Positions 61,796-64,000 of a stretch of DNA of 64,000 nucleotides are shown here, piece after piece; position 1 is the first letter of the stretch, and every line of letters begins with the position of its first letter. Below the pieces are notes generated by a model. It searched no databases and was not told where the DNA came from. It worked only from the letters and a program-made list of their open reading frames with translations. A program made the translations under genes and the position numbers. Origin of the DNA: Firmicutes bacterium OM04-13BH. Its GTDB lineage: Bacteria; Bacillota; Clostridia; Lachnospirales; Lachnospiraceae. Where the stretch lies: assembly GCA_003481745.1 (NCBI GenBank), contig QULP01000008.1:90230-154229 (forward strand). The letters run 5' to 3'.

Positions 61796-62347
61796 TTACC
61801 CCTTTCTTGTTTGAATAGAAATTGTTTGTGGAAGAGTATCATTTTTTGAAGCTGGTGGAAGATATTCTTTTTTTGCCTGTTGTCGTCCACGTGAAAGTCT
61901 GGTTTTTACGGTATTTTTATTTAAATCCAGAATTTCGGCAATTTCGGAGATACGAAAGCCCTCTACATAGTAAAGCAGTAAAATAATGCGGTAAGGCGCA
62001 TCAATACGTCCGAGCATTTCTTTAAATTCAAATTCGGCAATAGACATATCCATTTGTCCGATGAGAGGAATTTCTTCATCCCAGTTGAATTTCTTATAAT
62101 GACTTAAAATCTTATTACATTCATTAATTAAAATCCGAATCATCCAGGTTTTGAAATAGCGGGGCTTTTTTAGCGTATTAAGCTTTTCAAAACAAGTCAG
62201 GATAGTATTTTGGACAGCGTCTGCAACATCGTCATCATTTCCAAGGATTCCTTTTGCAACTTTATACATTGCCAGTGAATTGACGTCCATCAATTCAAGA
62301 AAAGCATCGGTATCGCCGTAAATTGCTTTTTTAATTAAATCAGTCAA
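61796..62347 (-). CDS. ECF-type RNA polymerase sigma factor 3
   Basis: A 183-residue ECF sigma factor. Region 2: AMYKVAKGILGNDDDVADAV then QNTILTCFEKLNTL, YFKTWMIRILINECNKIL; region 4: LYYVEGFRISEIAEILDLNK then NTVKTRLSRGRQQAKKEY. The start is TTG at 62347 with AAAGGAGGT upstream. The C-terminal 20 residues extend beyond the sigma-4 domain. Confidence 0.92.
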   Translation of the reverse strand: MTDLIKKAIYGDTDAFLELMDVNSLAMYKVAKGILGNDDDVADAVQNTILTCFEKLNTLKKPRYFKTWMIRILINECNKILSHYKKFNWDEEIPLIGQMDMSIAEFEFKEMLGRIDAPYRIILLLYYVEGFRISEIAEILDLNKNTVKTRLSRGRQQAKKEYLPPASKNDTLPQTISIQTRKG

Positions 62348-62517
62348 CTTTTTAAACCTCCTTTCGGTTAGATATGTTTTTCTTTATCTTACACTTATTA
62401 GATAGATTAGAAGAGAAAATAGTTTCAAAAAGTTTTGTTTTTGTGATAGAATGATGCACGAAGAAAAAACAAAGCAGAAAGTGAAGCAGACAGAGGTAAG
62501 AGAGCGGGATAAAAAAA

Positions 62518-63435
62518 ATGAACTCAAATTTTGAATATTATAGAATTTTTTATTATGTTGCAAAATATGGAAATCTGACAAAGGCTGCATCAGCACTTCA
62601 GACGAGTCAGCCTGCTGTGACAAGAACGATCCATAAATTGGAGGCGGAGTTAGGATGTCGTCTTTTTATTAGAAGCAAAAGTGGAATGGAATTAACACCG
62701 GAGGGGAAAACTTTCTATGAATATGTCTCAGCAGGATGTGCACAGTTTTTCCGTGGAGAACAAAAAATTACAAATTTAATGTCGGTAGATGAAGGGTCTA
62801 TTACAATCAGTGCAACTGAAACAGCACTTCATTGTTGTCTGTTTCAGGCAATTGAGGCATTTCGGAAAATTCATCCAAAGGTAAGATTTAAGATTTTAAA
62901 TAATAGTTCCCAAAAATCAATAGAAGTATTGAAAAAAGGCCAGGTTGATATGGCAATGATTTCCTCTATTCCATTTGCGATAGAAGACCCTCTTATAAAA
63001 CATACCGTTCATTCTTATACAGATATTTTAATTGCGGGCAGAAAATATCGAAATCTAAAGGGGCGTATGATGACATTAGGTGAATTGTGTCATTATCCCT
63101 GGGTGAGTCTGACCTCTGATACGATTACCCGTATTTTTCTGGATTCTTATTTCGCAAAGCGCGGACTACCGTTTGAACCCGCAGTGGAATTTGCAACAAC
63201 AGATTTACTGCTTCCGGCAATTGAACATAATCTTGGAATCGGCTTTTTGCCACCGGAGTTTGTAAAAGAGGCAATGATGAGCGGAAATGTATTTCAGATA
63301 GAAATATTAGATGAAATGCCGGACAGAAGTGTATCATTAGTATACGATTTAGAGTATCCTCAAAGTATTGCATCTACTGTATTTCGTAAGTTTGTTCTTG
63401 GACGCTGTACACCAGGAGAAAACAGAACTCAATAG
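62518..63435 (+). CDS. LysR-family transcriptional regulator
   Basis: A 305-residue LysR regulator. The winged HTH (FYYVAKYGNLTKAASALQTS then QPAVTRTIHKLEAELGCRLF) occupies residues 1-65; the effector-binding periplasmic-fold domain follows (GSITISATETALHCCLFQAI, LLLPAIEHNLGIGFLPPEFV). Its target is not evident: the ECF operon is transcribed away from it on the left, and rRNA genes follow on the right. Confidence 0.93.
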   Translation: MNSNFEYYRIFYYVAKYGNLTKAASALQTSQPAVTRTIHKLEAELGCRLFIRSKSGMELTPEGKTFYEYVSAGCAQFFRGEQKITNLMSVDEGSITISATETALHCCLFQAIEAFRKIHPKVRFKILNNSSQKSIEVLKKGQVDMAMISSIPFAIEDPLIKHTVHSYTDILIAGRKYRNLKGRMMTLGELCHYPWVSLTSDTITRIFLDSYFAKRGLPFEPAVEFATTDLLLPAIEHNLGIGFLPPEFVKEAMMSGNVFQIEILDEMPDRSVSLVYDLEYPQSIASTVFRKFVLGRCTPGENRTQ

Positions 63436-63495
63436 ATGTATCAATTGTAGATTTTTCCATGAATGAAAAAATATTAAAAAAAGTTAGAAAAAGTG

Positions 63496-63524
63496 TTGAC
63501 AATTAAAAAAAGGTGTGCTATTCT
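63496..63524 (+). promoter_or_regulatory. rRNA operon promoter P1
   Basis: TTGACA (63496-63501), 17 bp, TATTCT (63519-63524). Confidence 0.85.
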
Positions 63525-63599
63525 AACATAGCTGTCGCGGAAACGACAACAACGACGAATAGTCAAAACAAAAAACTTTGAAAAAAGTTAAAAAAGTTC

Positions 63600-63628
63600 T
63601 TGACAAACAAAAACAGCTTTGATATAAT
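63600..63628 (+). promoter_or_regulatory. rRNA operon promoter P2
   Basis: TTGACA (63600-63605), 17 bp, TATAAT (63623-63628), a perfect consensus. It lies 104 bases after P1; A/T-rich sequence upstream of each could be an UP element. Repeated GCTGTCG words follow both promoters. Confidence 0.92.
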
Positions 63629-63796
63629 ATAAAAGCTGTCGCTGATAAAAAGAACGACAGGAACCTTGATAACTGAACAGTGAAACACATGAAAACGAAA
63701 ATTCTTTTACATTCATTTATTTTAAAAAGAACGGTTCAATGAACCAAAACAGTAAAAGGGATAGATAGCCAAGTAGTTATCTTGAACTTGGACAAA

Positions 63797-64000
<204 letters not shown>

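Noticed and set aside
63660-63796. tRNA gene in the 16S leader
   Set aside because: No cloverleaf or conserved T-loop (GGTTCGAATCC-like) sequence was seen; none was found elsewhere in the window either.

Overview
The window is chromosomal DNA of a low-GC anaerobic Firmicute, most likely a gut Lachnospiraceae. The evidence is the str operon order (rpoC-rpsL-rpsG-fusA-tuf), AGGAGG-type ribosome binding sites, strong sigma-A promoters, and a partial 16S rRNA at the right edge whose 5' sequence (GAGCGAAGCGCTTACGAC, then TGAGCGGCGGACGGGTGAG) is of clostridial cluster XIVa type. Nothing here fixes the species.

Region 1 (1-6225) is the end of the rpoBC/str cluster: the C-terminal part of rpoC, a terminator, a consensus promoter, rpsL, rpsG, fusA, and tuf with its own promoter.

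Region 2 (6085-31854) is accessory DNA inserted at the 3' end of tuf. A 55-bp piece of the tuf 3' end, including the stop codon, occurs three times (6085, 15280, 31662), each time followed by a tuf-type terminator. These att copies delimit two tandem integrative mobilizable elements with the same plan: divergent repressor, xis, tyrosine integrase, RepA-like ATPase, two small proteins, a probable oriT, a MobV relaxase, a TnpV-like protein, variable cargo, then a small membrane toxin with a convergent RNA. They differ in repressor, operator and integrase arm-type repeats, which may let them coexist. The second element has itself been invaded: an approximately 7.9-kb serine-recombinase transposon (about 22373-30316) splits a membrane-bound HTH gene. 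It carries dfrF-type trimethoprim resistance, a MobT-type relaxase and an unexplained array of nine degenerate 61-72-bp repeats.

Region 3 (31911-50294) is host chromosome: a YitT protein, a NUDIX gene flanked by two related short-RNA candidates, a pantothenate operon (candidate pan-type leader, panD, panC, BASS transporter), an NhaC antiporter, an autoregulated MerR gene with a 19-bp-spacer promoter, cyclopropane fatty acid synthase, a NifX-like/FKBP fusion with a Cys/His linker, two ECF sigma/anti-sigma pairs, DegV, a DJ-1 relative, an isochorismatase, a NADAR-like protein and a 593-bp MITE-like element with 27-bp terminal inverted repeats.

Region 4 (50386-56432) is one regulated unit: a 1861-residue surface protein combining an alpha/alpha toroid and a DUF4430 module (the architecture of intrinsic factor/transcobalamin), preceded on the same strand by a promoter, a cobalamin-type riboswitch and an intrinsic terminator. 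It reads as a B12-repressed, cell-wall-attached corrinoid-binding protein.

Region 5 (56511-64000) holds a compact iron-sulfur flavoprotein, a ClC-family channel with a GREGV motif, a decayed PD-(D/E)XK nuclease gene, a membrane-anchored metallo-beta-lactamase-fold protein, a third ECF sigma/anti-sigma pair, a LysR regulator, and tandem rRNA promoters driving the 16S gene that runs off the edge.
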